This document shows, in pieces, positions 40,637 to 64,000 of a stretch of 64,000 bases of DNA. The notes under the pieces are model-generated. The model saw only the letters and a list, made by a program, of their open reading frames with translations. It had not been told where the DNA came from and searched no databases. Numbering within the stretch: the stretch's first letter is position 1; every line of letters begins with the position of its first letter. Source of the stretch: Actinostola sp. cb2023 (lineage: Eukaryota > Cnidaria > Anthozoa > Actiniaria > Actinostolidae); contig JAUJYZ010001409.1 in assembly GCA_033675265.1 (NCBI GenBank), positions 1-64,000 on the forward strand, written 5' to 3'. The translations under genes were made by a program, and so were the position numbers.

Positions 40637-43600
40637 TCAAAACTCTTCAGGTAAACATTCGGGGTCAAAGTATTCAAGTAGTTTATACGTGTCTCCAGTT
40701 TTAAGTACAACACATTTGGATCTAGTCTTGGAATCAAGAAAAACTCTTGCACACTTCCATAAAACTGGAAATATCCTAGAAAAAGACGTAGTGAACAGGG
40801 TATGACTAATAGTCACCTAGGATATAATTATTAACATTGTATAGTTTTATTAGAACTTATTTTTTATTTTTTTTATAAACTTTATTACGTGTCAGACTTC
40901 TAGCATACCACAAGTGGTACACTAATCGGGGACACTTACCATGAAGCATTGACTATAAATATCTACAAACAAGGAAATAAAACAGAAGGAAAAGTTAAAC
41001 AAATCGCATATGATTTCAGTCACGTCACACGTGCCTCGAACATGGTCGTCAAATTATACTGACTTACTTTACCCATCCTCTCAGGATAATACTCTTGATC
41101 TAATTTAGCTAACTTCTTGAATAAGTTGAGAGCTTTCCTGAAGAACAATTAAATAATAACTATTATAGGTTACGGGTGCATGCAGGAAAGACGTACTGAC
41201 AGAATTGTAAAGAAACTCTTATATTCAGTGTTTCAGAATACTTTAGTACAATATAACTGCAATAAATGCATCCCAACTGTTTTAGATGCTAAAGGAGCAC
41301 TCTCACAGGTAATGCATTGCGCGCCTTGAACCCATCTCAGCGCCACACTTTTCGTATGAAAAAATGGCGGATTTCTACTTACCACACGAGAAGGAAGAGT
41401 TTCTCTGGAGAACTCCGGACTTGCCATTGCTGATCCGTATCGGAATTCGTCTTGGAAGGCGAACTTTTCACGTGTACTTTTCATGTGCGTTCTTGTCAAA
41501 TCTAAGTAGTATCCCGTATGTAAACAATAATACGGCGCGCAATGCAGTTACCTGTGAGAGTGCTCCTTTAATTGCTGTCGTTTTTTGACTGTGTTGCTAT
41601 GTATCTTTGTGTCTTTATCTGTCTGTCTATCTGTACTGTCTGTCTGTCTGTGTCTGTCTGTCTGTGTCTATCTGTGTCTGTTTGTGTTTGTCTGTGTCTG
41701 TCTGTCTGTGTCTGTCTGTCTGTCTATGTCTGTCTGGATGTCTGTCTGTCTGTGTCTGTCTGGATGTCTGTCTGTCTGTGTCTGTCTGTCTGTGTCTGTC
41801 TGCCTGTCTGTCTGGATGTCTGTCTGTCTAAGTATTTTTGCCACTTCTCTCAGTAACCACCCATATTTACGCATCAGATCAGTACACATATATTTGCGGC
41901 GTATAAATGGGAATGATGAGCCCAACTGATGCCGGCAGGGCAAATTTAACCTAGTTGGCGTGAATTCAAATTTCCCATGCTCCATTTCGCTCTTATTCGA
42001 TTGGCTTCAGTTACGTTTATGAATCAACCTACCTAAATACGAGTGACGCCTTTGTGTCATGTCGTGTATATGTACCATAGTCGTTTATGAACCAACCTAC
42101 CTCAATACGAGTGACGCCCCTGTCATGTCGTGTATATGTACCATAGTCGTTTATCAATACGAGTGACGCCCTGTCATGTCGTGTATATGTACCATAGTCG
42201 TTTATGAATCAACCTACCTCAATACGAGTGACGCCCCTGTCATGTCGTGTATATGTACCATAGTCGTTTATGAATCAACCTATACCTCAATACGAGTGAC
42301 GCCCCTGTCATGTCGTGTATATGTACCATAGTCGTTTATGAATCAACCTACCTCAATACGAGTGACGCCCCTGTTATGTCGTGTATATGTACCATAGTCG
42401 TTTATGAATCAACCTACCTCAATACGAGTGACGTCTGGATGTCATGTCGTGTATATGTACTATAGTCGTTTATGAATCAACCTACCTCAATACGAGTGAC
42501 GCCCCTGTCATGTCGTGTATATGTACCATAGTCGTTTATGAATCAACCTACCTCAATACGAGTGACGTACCCTGTCATGTCGTGTATATGTAGCCCCATA
42601 GTCGTTTATGAATCAACCTACCTCAATACGCGTGACGCCGGGGTGACGCCCCTGTCATGTCGTGTATGTACCATAGTCGTTTATGAATCAACCTACCTCA
42701 ATACGAGTGACGCCCCTGTCATGTCGTGTATATGTACCATAGTCGTTTATGAATCAACCTACCTCAATACGAGTGACGCCCCTGTCATGTCGTGTATATG
42801 TACCATAGTCGTTTATGAACCAACCTACCTCAATACGAGTGACGCCCCTGTCATGTCGTGTATATGTACCATAGTCGTTTATGAATCAACCTACCTCAAT
42901 ACGAGTGACGCCCCTGTCATGTCGTGTATATGTACATACCATTGTTTCGACATCCAAACTCTGCAAAAACAATCAGTGTCGTTATATATGGTTGTGTAGT
43001 CGTATATGCACAGGGAGCCCAATCAATACGTAGTGACGCGCGCGCGCATTACCACACCAAAGCGTTTATTATAAAAAAAGATCGATGCACACATACCGTA
43101 ATGATTCGAATAAAACACACTCCTTTAATAAGCGGCCCTCCCCCCCCCCCCCAAATGTCAATGTCATTGATTGAGCACTGAGCAACATCATGTGGTAATC
43201 ACAATAAATTATCCACTGGCCTCCATGAATGTACAAAGCCGTATTTTTCGCCTTATCAATTCTAGTTACTCTTCATTTTGCCTTAATAAAGTTATGTTAT
43301 ATCGACCCAGATGTTGCAGTATTTTCCATAAAAATTTAATAATCGCCCCCCCTCGCCCCCGAGTGACCCCCCTGTCGCCCCCCCGCGCCCCCATAGTCGC
43401 CCCCCAACCTACCTCAATACGCGCCCCCCCGCGCCCCCCCGCGTCGTGTATATGTACCATAGCCCCCCCCGCGCCCCCCCCGCCCCCCGAGTGACGCCCC
43501 CGTCGCGCCCGTGTATATGTACCATAGTCGTTTATAATCAACCTACCCCAATACGAGTGACCTCCCCCTAAGTCCCCCCTTGTATATGCGCCATCTCGTT

Positions 43601-44597
43601 TATGAAGCGCCCACTCCCCAATAAGCGCCACCTCCCCAATAAGCGCCCCCCTCCCCAATAAGCGCCACCTCCCCAATAAGCCCCACTCCCCAATAAGCGC
43701 CCCAGTCTTTGACTGTAAATATGTCGAATAAGTACGGTATACAAAAAAAAATACCTTATTTACTCAGAAGCAATGGTTGGGCTGCATGTAGCACGGGTTG
43801 CTTTACGCGCTAGAAGTACTGAGTCCATTACGTACTTTTTCAATGACGATATTTCTTTCATTCTTGATGTCGTGTTTTTCACAATACCAAAGTCTTTTGA
43901 TTACTTGATCTAGTGGTAGCTACAAATAAAAACAACGGTTTTTACCAGTTTATGTCGTGTAACTAGTTACATGAACTTTGCTGAAACGGCCAACTAACAA
44001 CGAATTAAATAAACAGTCGTCAGAGAGAGAGAGACAAACAAACATAACAAAACAATGAAACAAACAAACAACCTCAACAAACAAACGCCCCAAACAAACA
44101 AACAAACAAACAAACAAACAAACAAACAAACAAACAAACACAAACATACAAGTGACGCAAGCAAGCATGTCGTGTATAAATAACAAACAAACAAACAAAC
44201 AAACAAACAAACAAACAAATAAACGAGTAAACAAACAAACAAACAAACAAACAAACAAACAAAGAAACAAAGAAAAAAAAAAAAAAAAATAAAAAAATAA
44301 ACGTCCCTGTCATGTCGTGTATAACAAACAAATAAACGTTAAACAAATAAACAAACCTCAAATAAACAACGCCCCTGTCATAAACAAACAAACAAACAAG
44401 CAAGCAAGCGACATCCAAAAAAAAACAAACAAACAACAAACAAACAAACAAACAAACAAACAAACAACAAACAAACAAACAAACAAACAAACAAACAAAC
44501 AAACAAACAAACAAAAAACAAACAAACAAAAGCAAGCAAGCAAGCAAGCATAGCAAGTAAGCAAACAAACAAACAAACAAACAAACAAACAAACAAA

Positions 44598-44653
<56 letters not shown>

Positions 44654-45566
44654 ATTGAGCAAACAAACATCAAACAAACAAACAAATTAAACAAACCTCC
44701 ATGCAAGCAAGCAAGCAAGCAAGTTTTTTCGCAAACTAAACAAACAAACAAACAAACAAACAAACAAACATTTTGCGTTAATAAACAAATAAACATCGAA
44801 ACAAAGAAACAAAGAAACAAAGAAAAAAAAGAAAAAAAATAAAAATAAACCCCCCCAAACCCCCCCCCCAAACAAACAAACAAACAAACAAACAAATAAA
44901 CAAACCTCCCCAAATAAACAAATAAACCCCTTCCAAATAAGCAAATAAACAAATCCCAAATAAACGCCCAAACAAATAAAGCGCCAACTCCCCAAGCAAG
45001 CAAGCAAGCAAACAAAACAAACAAACAAACAAACAAACAAACAAACAAACAAACAAACAAACAAACAAACAAACAAACAAACAAACAAACAAACAAACAA
45101 ACAAACAAGCGCAAGCAAGCAAGCAAGCAAGCAAGCAACAAACAACAAATAAACCTCCTTTGACTCCAAAAAAACAAACAATAAGCAAGGTAGCAAACAA
45201 AAAAATAAAATTATTTAAACAAACAAAGCATGGTTGGGCTGCATGCAAGCACGGGTTGCACGCGCTAGAAGTACTGAGTCAATTAAACAAACAAACAAAC
45301 AATATTTCTTTCATTCTTGATATTTGTTTTAAACAAATTCCAAACAAACTTTTGATTACTTGATCAAATGGTAGCTAATAAGAAAAACAAACAAATAATT
45401 AAAAAAAATCAAAAAAAGTTAAACTAGTTACATGAACTTTGCTGCAAAACGGCCAACAAACAAACAAATTAAACAAACAGTCGAAACAGACAAAGAAACA
45501 AACAAACAAACAAACAAAACAAACAAACAAACAAACAAACAAACAAACAAACAAACAAACAAACAA

Positions 45567-45610
<44 letters not shown>

Positions 45611-45650
45611 ACAAACAAACAAACAAACAAACAAACAAACAAACAAACAA

Positions 45651-45718
<68 letters not shown>

Positions 45719-46036
45719 ACAAACAAAAAACAAACAAAAACAAACAAATAAACAAACAAACAAAGCAAGCAAGCAAGCAAGCAAACAAGCAAGCAAAGCA
45801 AACAAACAAACAAACAAACAAAAACAAATAAACAAACAAAAAAAAAAAAAAAATAAACAAACAAACAAAGAAAACAAAGAAAACAAGCAAAAAAAAAGAA
45901 AACAGAAAAAAACAAACAAACAAACAAACAAACAAACAAACAAACAAACAAACAAACAAACAAACAAACAAACAAATAAACAAATAAACAAATAAACAAA
46001 TAAACAAATAAACAAATAAACAAATAAACAAATAAA

Positions 46037-46070
<34 letters not shown>

Positions 46071-46094
46071 ACAAGCAAGCAAACAAACAAACAA

Positions 46095-46154
<60 letters not shown>

Positions 46155-46169
46155 ACAAACAACAAAAAA

Positions 46170-46225
<56 letters not shown>

Positions 46226-49200
46226 ATAAAAAAACAAACAAACAAACAAACAAACAAACAAATAAACAAATAAACAAATAAACAAACAAACAAACAAACA
46301 AACAAATAAACAAATAAACAAACAAACAAATAATCAAAAAAAAAAACAAAAAAAACAAACAAACAAACAAATAAAGCAAGCAAGCAAAACAAACAAACAA
46401 ACAAACAAACAAACAAACAAACAAACAAACAAACAAGCAAGCAAGCAAGCAAGCAAGCTAGCAAATAAATAAACAAACAAACAAACAAACAAACAAATAA
46501 ACAAATAAACAAACAAACAAACAAACAAATAAACAAATAAACAAATAAACAAATAAACAAATAAACAAATAAACAAATAAACAAATAAACAAATAAACAA
46601 ATAAACAAACAAACAAACAAACAAACAAACAAACAAATCAGACAGACAGACAAACAAACAAACAAACAGACAAACAAACAAACAGAAACAACAAACAAAC
46701 AAAATAAACAAAGAAAGTAAATAAATAAACAAATAATCAAACAAACAAATCAACAAATCAACAAATCAACAAATCAACAAATCAACAAATCAACAAATCA
46801 ACAAATCAACAAATCAACAAATCAACAAATAAAGACAAACAGACAGACAGACAGACAGATAATCAAACAGAGAGAGATCGAGAGAGCAGGGCCGTACACA
46901 GCACAGGGGCAGGGGGGGACAGTTGCCTCCCTAACAAGGCGAAAAAGATACAAAAAGTACTGAGAACTGTACTATTTTTAGTTATTTTTTTTGCTGATAA
47001 ATACGTACTGTCCCCCGGCCCTATTGAATTTTGGGTTATGTACGGCCCTGGATATATATATATATAGAGAGAGAGAGAGCGATACAGACAAACAAACACC
47101 AATTACAAAAGATCGTTAATGCTTATCAAAAGATCAAATATAACTCATGCACCTGAACTAATGCTTGAATATCTGTTCTACCAGTGAATTCAATGTAGGT
47201 TGGTCTGCCTTGTTTATCGTAGCTATGAAATCCACTTGACATTATCTACAATATACGTTGGTGTAAGTCAATGACATCAGACTAGTCAGTGACGTCAGAC
47301 TACGTTGGTGGACTACATCTGTGAGGCTGCAGGGTGGGGGAAAGTGGGATAAACTGCACTCCCACGTATTACAAAGCGATAACGGAAGCATGCAATTAGA
47401 AATCATTGAATGGTTAAATGAGAAACGTGAACGAATAGTAGGAGTAGTACGTGCAGACCGAGTAAACGTCATGGCAATTGTGCATGGGTGGAACATATAC
47501 TCACATTTCTCACTTCCTTGTCCAATGGTCTCTGGTGAAAAGAATCAACGGGCGAGCATTAATGACGTAACCGAGCGAGTTATATAAGAGCATGTACTTA
47601 CTGGTGTATCTAGTAGACGGTCAATATCATTGTCTTTTCTCCATTTCAGAGCGGCTATATGTTGTCTGAGAGTAAAGGGTATTTGCGGCATCCATTACGG
47701 TAAGTACATATATAGAGAAATTAACACGTCAACATGAATTTCATAGTTTACACTCCTAAAGTTGTATTTTATTTATTTACAAAACTTCCACCATACAGAA
47801 TAACAGGACAAATTATAATAAGATGAATATAAGATGCATGACTGAGGGTCATAAAACAGAGCTATGGTTCTACATTAAGTATAGTATTGTTTTATAAACC
47901 ACAATAAAACATATTTAAAAGCATAAAATGTATTTAAAAGTAGCGCGAACATATTGCTACAGTATCAACTGAAAATGAAGCTGAACGCCGCTATGAGTCG
48001 CCAACTGATACACGATGAATGCATGATCAAAGCTAAAAGCAGACACACGCACAGTAGTGACACCATACCTGTAGGCGCCGTCGACGTCAAAGCTCCGGGC
48101 TCTCAGGTACCTCAATAGAGATTTCTAGGACAGAAACGTCGGTGCATGTATTTAGAGATGTTCTCTATAAGGAGGGAGGGGAGAAGAGGAGAGGGAAGGG
48201 AGGGGAGGGGCATTTTGAAATGATAGAATATCTAATAATGCCACCAATTCGTACTTTTAATCTCTTTTTGTATATACATCACAAATCCACGAATGAAGAG
48301 TTTTGTCAGTCTCGGAGTACAATTTAATATTTAATAGAAGCTATAATGTGTAACACGTACGATTAATCCCCGTCTAATAGAAGATGCGCTCGTTCGTCGT
48401 GTTTCCGTTTTCGCTACGTTTCCTTTATAGAGATTATTTTCAAAGTGCAGAATTAACAAGTAAAAATAAAGGAAAGAAAGAAACCCCGCGGCCTTAGAAA
48501 ACTGTTTTGAAATGGTCTTTTAATTAATGCATACTTTATATAAAACTTAAATTATGTACAAGGAATGACTGCCAACTTCTGTTGCCTAGCAGCGCTTCGA
48601 TCCCGTGCTCAGCTCATGCCTATCACGAAAAAAATCATCTAAAAGTCACCGTGAACCCAAAGTTAACTTTTTTCTAACTGAATTTTAATGACATACAGGG
48701 ATATTTGTCAGAGACAGAACGTTACATACAATACAATACAGTTATTGTATTGTATTGTATTGTATTGTATTGTATCTTTTCAATGAGTCTTTGTCACTGT
48801 TCTTTGTGTCATGCAGTTTCTCGTCAAAAACACGCCAAAACTAGTACCATGATAGTTACTGGATTAAAACGTACGAAGTAACGGATAAAAAGCTCAAAGC
48901 CATATTCTAGTTACTTACTGGCTGGAGTCTGTTGGAATACACTCCAAAACAAACAACAAACGAAGAAGTCGAGTTGGCTCTAAAATTTTGTGAAGAATGA
49001 CAACAATTAGCCATTACCTAAACGAGAAGGGGACTGGGAACGAGTTTATTAGAATTAATGCAATTACGAAATTAAGTTCATGACATCAAAGAGCATGTTG
49101 AAATCAGTATTTGTGCAAAGTTTGATGTGATTTGAGCGAATTGTGTCGGAATTATAAACTTTTGAAATTGTTTTGTCCAGCCAAAATTTTACAGTGAATG

Positions 49201-50660
49201 TATGGTTTGGCTGGACAAACGTAAAAAAATTACAGAGTTTGTATGTAAAAATAGACATATTTGATGCCCTCTGGCATCGTCAATATCAAGCCGAAGTTCA
49301 CCAAACTTTCCAGACTAGCTAAGTTTGATCTGCTCTCTCAGAAAATGATGCCCACTTTTGCTAGTTTCTTATTGAATATGTTTTACGGACTTGGTCCCAG
49401 TCCCCTGCTCGTTTTGGTAATGGCTAATGAAGGAACAATGAAGGAACAATGAAGGAACAATGAAGGAATGACAAGGTCTTTCAATATCGGCATCGATCAT
49501 TTCTTCCATTAATTGTTGAACATGTATAGAGTAAAACTCAATAACGTTTGAAGGCCGATGATAATATATAAAATATACTGACGTGAACGGCCAACCAGAA
49601 AATCCCGCTATCACTTTCTGAGGCATGACCGACGTTTGACTGATACGTCTGACAACTTCTAGATCTGTCGATATTATTCTTTTTCGTTCTTTCTTTTAAT
49701 TGTACTATTTTTTGAGCATTATTTTGACTCTGAGCTCCTCTGATTTTGACTTTACTGATACCGGCTGGGGTCGAATTATCACTCCAATACTGAACATATC
49801 TCACTATTCATTCATTTTGCTTCGACAAATATTCCCTACTGAAACTCGTCGTTCCTATTATTTCAAAGAGTCTAATTTTGTTTCTAAGTGAGTTTTGCAA
49901 ACAAACCAGTTGTGTGTGCCAAATGTCTTATCCAAGTCCCTGTCACGAAAAAAGCCCGAGACAATGTAAGACCTGTCGTTTGAAATACCTTATAACACTG
50001 TTCAGATATAGGCCAAGAAATTATATATAAACACTCGAAATGCAAATATTTTGGTCATAATACCATGGACTGGCGTAAAAAAAAAAAACATATATTTTCT
50101 GTACTTCGTAAAGTTATTCTATTTATATACAGAGGCCTCTGGCAAAGAGCGTTCGGTAATCCAATCAGCTCGTATATATTCAATTTAATGTTCCCGCCAT
50201 ATGTTTGGCTGTTCAAGACTGATGAAAGTCAATAAGCACAAGAATTATTGTTATAGTATCAACTCGTGCATTTAAATAATCACTCTGTAAATATTCTGAA
50301 AATTGATTAAAAAAATACAAAAATAACTGAGTGTAGAATAAAACAGAATTGCGCATAGTAAAAGGTTACTTAGTTGGTGAAACAGTAGTAGTTTCAATTT
50401 CTCGTTATTAAACAATATCCCGGAAATTATAACATTAACTTTGCAACTTCCCTATTCATGCGACAACTCGACTTGATTTGAGCCTTGACTTGTGGGTTTT
50501 ATCCAGTTTGCAGCACACTTATTCTACTTACTATCAATGCTGAGATAAATAGCTAATAGTACCTTACCTCGTCTGTCAGCGTATCTTTCGTTAACATAGT
50601 TTTAAATTCATTGAGGGCTTGACGCTGCGCCTTCGATAAGTCTTCCAAATACCCACTCAT
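40637..50660 (-). CDS. SEC14-like CRAL-TRIO lipid-transfer protein, damaged or incompletely assembled
   Basis: Exons on the minus strand: 50568-50660 ([20 protein letters not shown]), 48069-48124 ([18 protein letters not shown]), 47602-47665 ([20 protein letters not shown]), 47153-47245 ([19 protein letters not shown]), 43836-43919 (weaker; [15 protein letters not shown]), 41068-41137 ([16 protein letters not shown]), 40940-40962 (23-nt microexon, IFIVNAS) and 40637-40775 ([15 protein letters not shown], ...[14 protein letters not shown]). The order is that of SEC14/SEC14L proteins: CRAL-TRIO N-terminal helices, then the lipid-binding domain. Such proteins move phosphatidylinositol or other lipids between membranes. 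Phases agree except between 43836 and 41137, where at least one exon (the usual D-x-x-G region) was not found. The usual GG after LPEEF is hit: TGA replaces a Gly codon, with GKCQCKGGCLP continuing in frame. It is either a recent pseudogene or an assembly-damaged gene. Its introns host the largest simple-repeat block in the window. Confidence 0.8.
40878..40936. repeat. dispersed repeat abutting a splice donor
   Basis: Copy of the 32250-32312 repeat (cttctagcataccacaagtg, gtacactaatcggggacact). On the minus strand the repeat starts three bases inside the intron, so the microexon donor gtaagtgtcccc is built partly from repeat sequence. Confidence 0.75.
41291..41569. mobile_element. 279-bp TIR element
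   Basis: Ends aaaggagcactctcacaggt plus aatgcattgcgcg and cgcgcaatgcagttacctgt plus gagagtgctccttt are inverted. An open frame inside ([15 protein letters not shown]) begins at atggcgg but has no other support. Confidence 0.75.
41625..41832. repeat. (GTCT)n microsatellite
   Basis: Interrupted tetranucleotide gtct with gtgtct and ggatgtct variants. The Cys/Leu/Ser/Val ORFs in all plus frames are artefacts. Confidence 0.95.
42010..42945. repeat. 66-bp tandem array, about 14 copies
   Basis: The unit contains tcgtttatgaatcaacctac, ctcaatacgagtgacgcccc, tgtcatgtcgtgtatatgta and ccatag. As 66 is a multiple of 3, one plus frame stays open for 153 codons across irregular units; this is not a gene. 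It lies in a SEC14-like intron on the opposite strand. Confidence 0.95.
43333..43700. repeat. 66-bp repeats interspersed with C-rich tracts
   Basis: Islands of the 66-bp unit in correct order (gagtgac, ctgtcg, catagtcg, caacctacctcaatacg, cgtgtatatgtaccatag) are separated by runs of cgcccccc that replace the missing parts. Toward the end the C-rich motif becomes ccccaataagcgcc. It looks like an overwritten copy of the array upstream. Confidence 0.8.
44040..45490. repeat. overwritten copy of about 42.6-44.0 kb (CAAA/CAAG mosaic)
   Basis: Unique islands occur in the same order as in the preceding ~1.45 kb, separated by (caaa)n or (caag)n. Examples are acctcaa..cgcccc and gtcatgtcgtgtata (66-bp unit), then cctccatg..ttttttcgc, cattttgcgttaataaa and cccccccaaaccccc. 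Further on come ctttgact..aataag, atggttgggctgcat, acgcgctagaagtactgagt, tttctttcattcttgat, ttttgattacttgatc and gttacatgaactttgctg. The last part corresponds to the exon-bearing stretch 43776-44025. Confidence 0.8.
45491..46860. repeat. CAAA/CAAG/CAAAT simple-repeat array
   Basis: Blocks of (caaa)n, (caag)n, (caaataaa)n and finally (aaatcaac)n at 46741-46830 and (caga)n alternate. Long Cys/Leu/Val/Phe ORFs on the minus strand and Asn/Lys/Gln/Thr or Ala/Ser/Lys/Gln ORFs on the plus strand are by-products. Confidence 0.97.
46887..47050. mobile_element. 164-bp MITE with cagggccgtaca ends
   Basis: cagggccgtacacagc at the left and atgtacggccctg at the right are inverted. The CAGGG-type terminus resembles hAT-like MITEs. 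It is followed by (ta)n and (ga)n tracts. Confidence 0.7.
48726..48776. repeat. TTGTA pentanucleotide repeats
   Basis: tacaatacaatacag is followed by ttattgtattgtattgtatt, forming a small hairpin of pentanucleotide repeats in intron 1 of the SEC14-like gene. Confidence 0.85.
49426..49468. repeat. 12-bp tandem repeat
   Basis: About 3.5 copies of gaaggaacaatg. Short and intronic. Confidence 0.85.
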
Positions 50661-51486
50661 TGCCAATCCAATACGTCGTATATATACAAAGATAATATAA
50701 ATATTACTGTAAATTCAAAACTTCTAAGAATAAAGACAGTGATTTATCCAGTTCTTCTATTCGCGGCCCTAATGTTAGCGCTCTGGTTCGATGTCGTCAG
50801 AGGCCTCAATAATTTATGACTAAATTAGATTGTTTAGAAAAATAATAGGAAATTGGACCTGTATCTTGAATATGGAAATATAGAGAAAGAACATTAACAT
50901 TTTATGTATTGAGAAAATTACTTTTGAACAAACCGAGAGCTCCATTTTCCTAGCTATTTTAACCTCCTTTTGATAAAGTAATTTTCAATCCAAGATATAA
51001 ATCTTAGTATTTTAACGCGCTATAAGGCATTTTCTTATATTCTATCAAACATATAGATAATTGGATAGGATTGAAAATATATGCTAACTGATCAAAATCT
51101 ATTTTCTTACTGCCGTATTCACGGTCTATCTGAATAAGCCAATTGAAACACGTGGTATAAATTGTCAGGGTACCCGGATGTGTCCACAGAATGCAAATGA
51201 GAGAAGGACAGCGCGTGAAGACCTCCTTTCCAGCGCGATTTCATTATGGAATTGCGAAAAAAACTAACCATTCGCCATCATAACGGCTTCAAGAATACCC
51301 GTGGGAGATTTGAACTTCAATATTTCTCCACGATCGCCGAATAAACGGGTCAAAATTGTGCATCAAGTGTCAGGTCTGCCGTGAGAGTGAAACTAGTCCA
51401 TCGCGTGCTTTTGTTTAGTCGATGTGCAAGGAGTGGGTGAGTTGTTAATATACTGGATTACTCTGACTTCAGCTGGGAACGCAAAG
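50661..51486. promoter_or_regulatory. 826-bp divergent intergenic region between SEC14-like (-) and SETD2 (+)
   Basis: Both start codons face outward from this stretch, so it should hold both promoters. No TATA box or CpG cluster stands out. A gagtgggtgagttg donor-like site at 51430 and ttactctgacttcag at 51470 could bound a small 5'-UTR intron of SETD2. Confidence 0.4.
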
Positions 51487-63837
<12,351 letters not shown>

Positions 63838-64000
63838 GTATGTAGTCTACTCATTATTGTCGTTAGGATTGTCTTTCTTTTTTCTTCTAAAAAGTACCTT
63901 TAGTTATTACAGGTTCCGTGACGGGAAATATTTTTTTGGCGACATTCCATTTTTGAAAGCAACAAAAATGTTAAAAGTTAAAATTCAGAGGAAAAACAAA

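Noticed and set aside
41364..41588. ORF starting [13 protein letters not shown] as a gene
   Set aside because: Lies wholly inside a MITE between its inverted ends and lacks splice partners or known motifs.
42538..42999. 153-codon ORF over the 66-bp array
   Set aside because: Unit length is a multiple of 3, units are irregular, and it lies antisense in a SEC14-like intron.
44074..46756. Cys/Leu/Val/Phe and Asn/Lys/Gln/Thr ORFs up to 423 codons
   Set aside because: Translations of CAAA/CAAG tetranucleotide repeats.

Overview
This is nuclear DNA from a multicellular animal. Genes have GT-AG introns, one intron looks minor-spliceosome (AT-AC), and two genes match animal proteins over most of their length: DNA primase catalytic subunit PRIM1 and the H3K36 methyltransferase SETD2. 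A+T richness, many short inverted-repeat transposons (MITEs), a tRNA-derived SINE and very long simple-sequence arrays suit a marine invertebrate such as a sponge or cnidarian. The species cannot be fixed from sequence alone.

Layout. 1-599 (-): frameshifted pseudogene of a small NTF2-like protein. 900-5520 (+): the C-terminal part of a YfhO-like membrane protein, with a 2-kb 54-bp minisatellite in an intron and one apparent frameshift. 6529-7134 (-): an intact paralogue of the pseudogene. 7214-24334: a 17.1-kb giant foldback element made of terminal inverted repeats, two inverted decamer satellite arms, two single-copy inverted arms, two inverted 9-bp satellite arms and a short non-palindromic apex. 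24335-24526: a hairpin MITE abutting the foldback. 24830-33201 (+): complete PRIM1, 12 exons. 33202-40636: repeat-rich DNA with two orphan exon candidates. 40637-50660 (-): a SEC14-like CRAL-TRIO lipid-transfer gene with an in-frame TGA and at least one central exon not found. Its introns contain a 66-bp array and a large CAAA/CAAG region that looks like a copy of the neighbouring DNA overwritten by simple repeats. 51487-end (+): SETD2 from its apparent start codon through AWS, SET, post-SET and the following helical region. The gene runs off the window.

Gene logic. Two divergent pairs are visible: NTF2-like(-)/PRIM1(+), with the foldback between them, and SEC14-like(-)/SETD2(+), 826 bp apart. 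PRIM1 has an E2F-type site just upstream of its ATG and a YY1-type motif over it, as expected for a replication gene. The genes are otherwise unrelated (DNA replication priming, chromatin methylation, lipid transfer, membrane protein), so there is no operon-like logic.

Main points for follow-up: the giant foldback; the U12-type intron in PRIM1; the overwritten duplication at 44.0-45.5 kb; the short N-terminus of SETD2; and several single-base lesions that are either assembly errors or real mutations.
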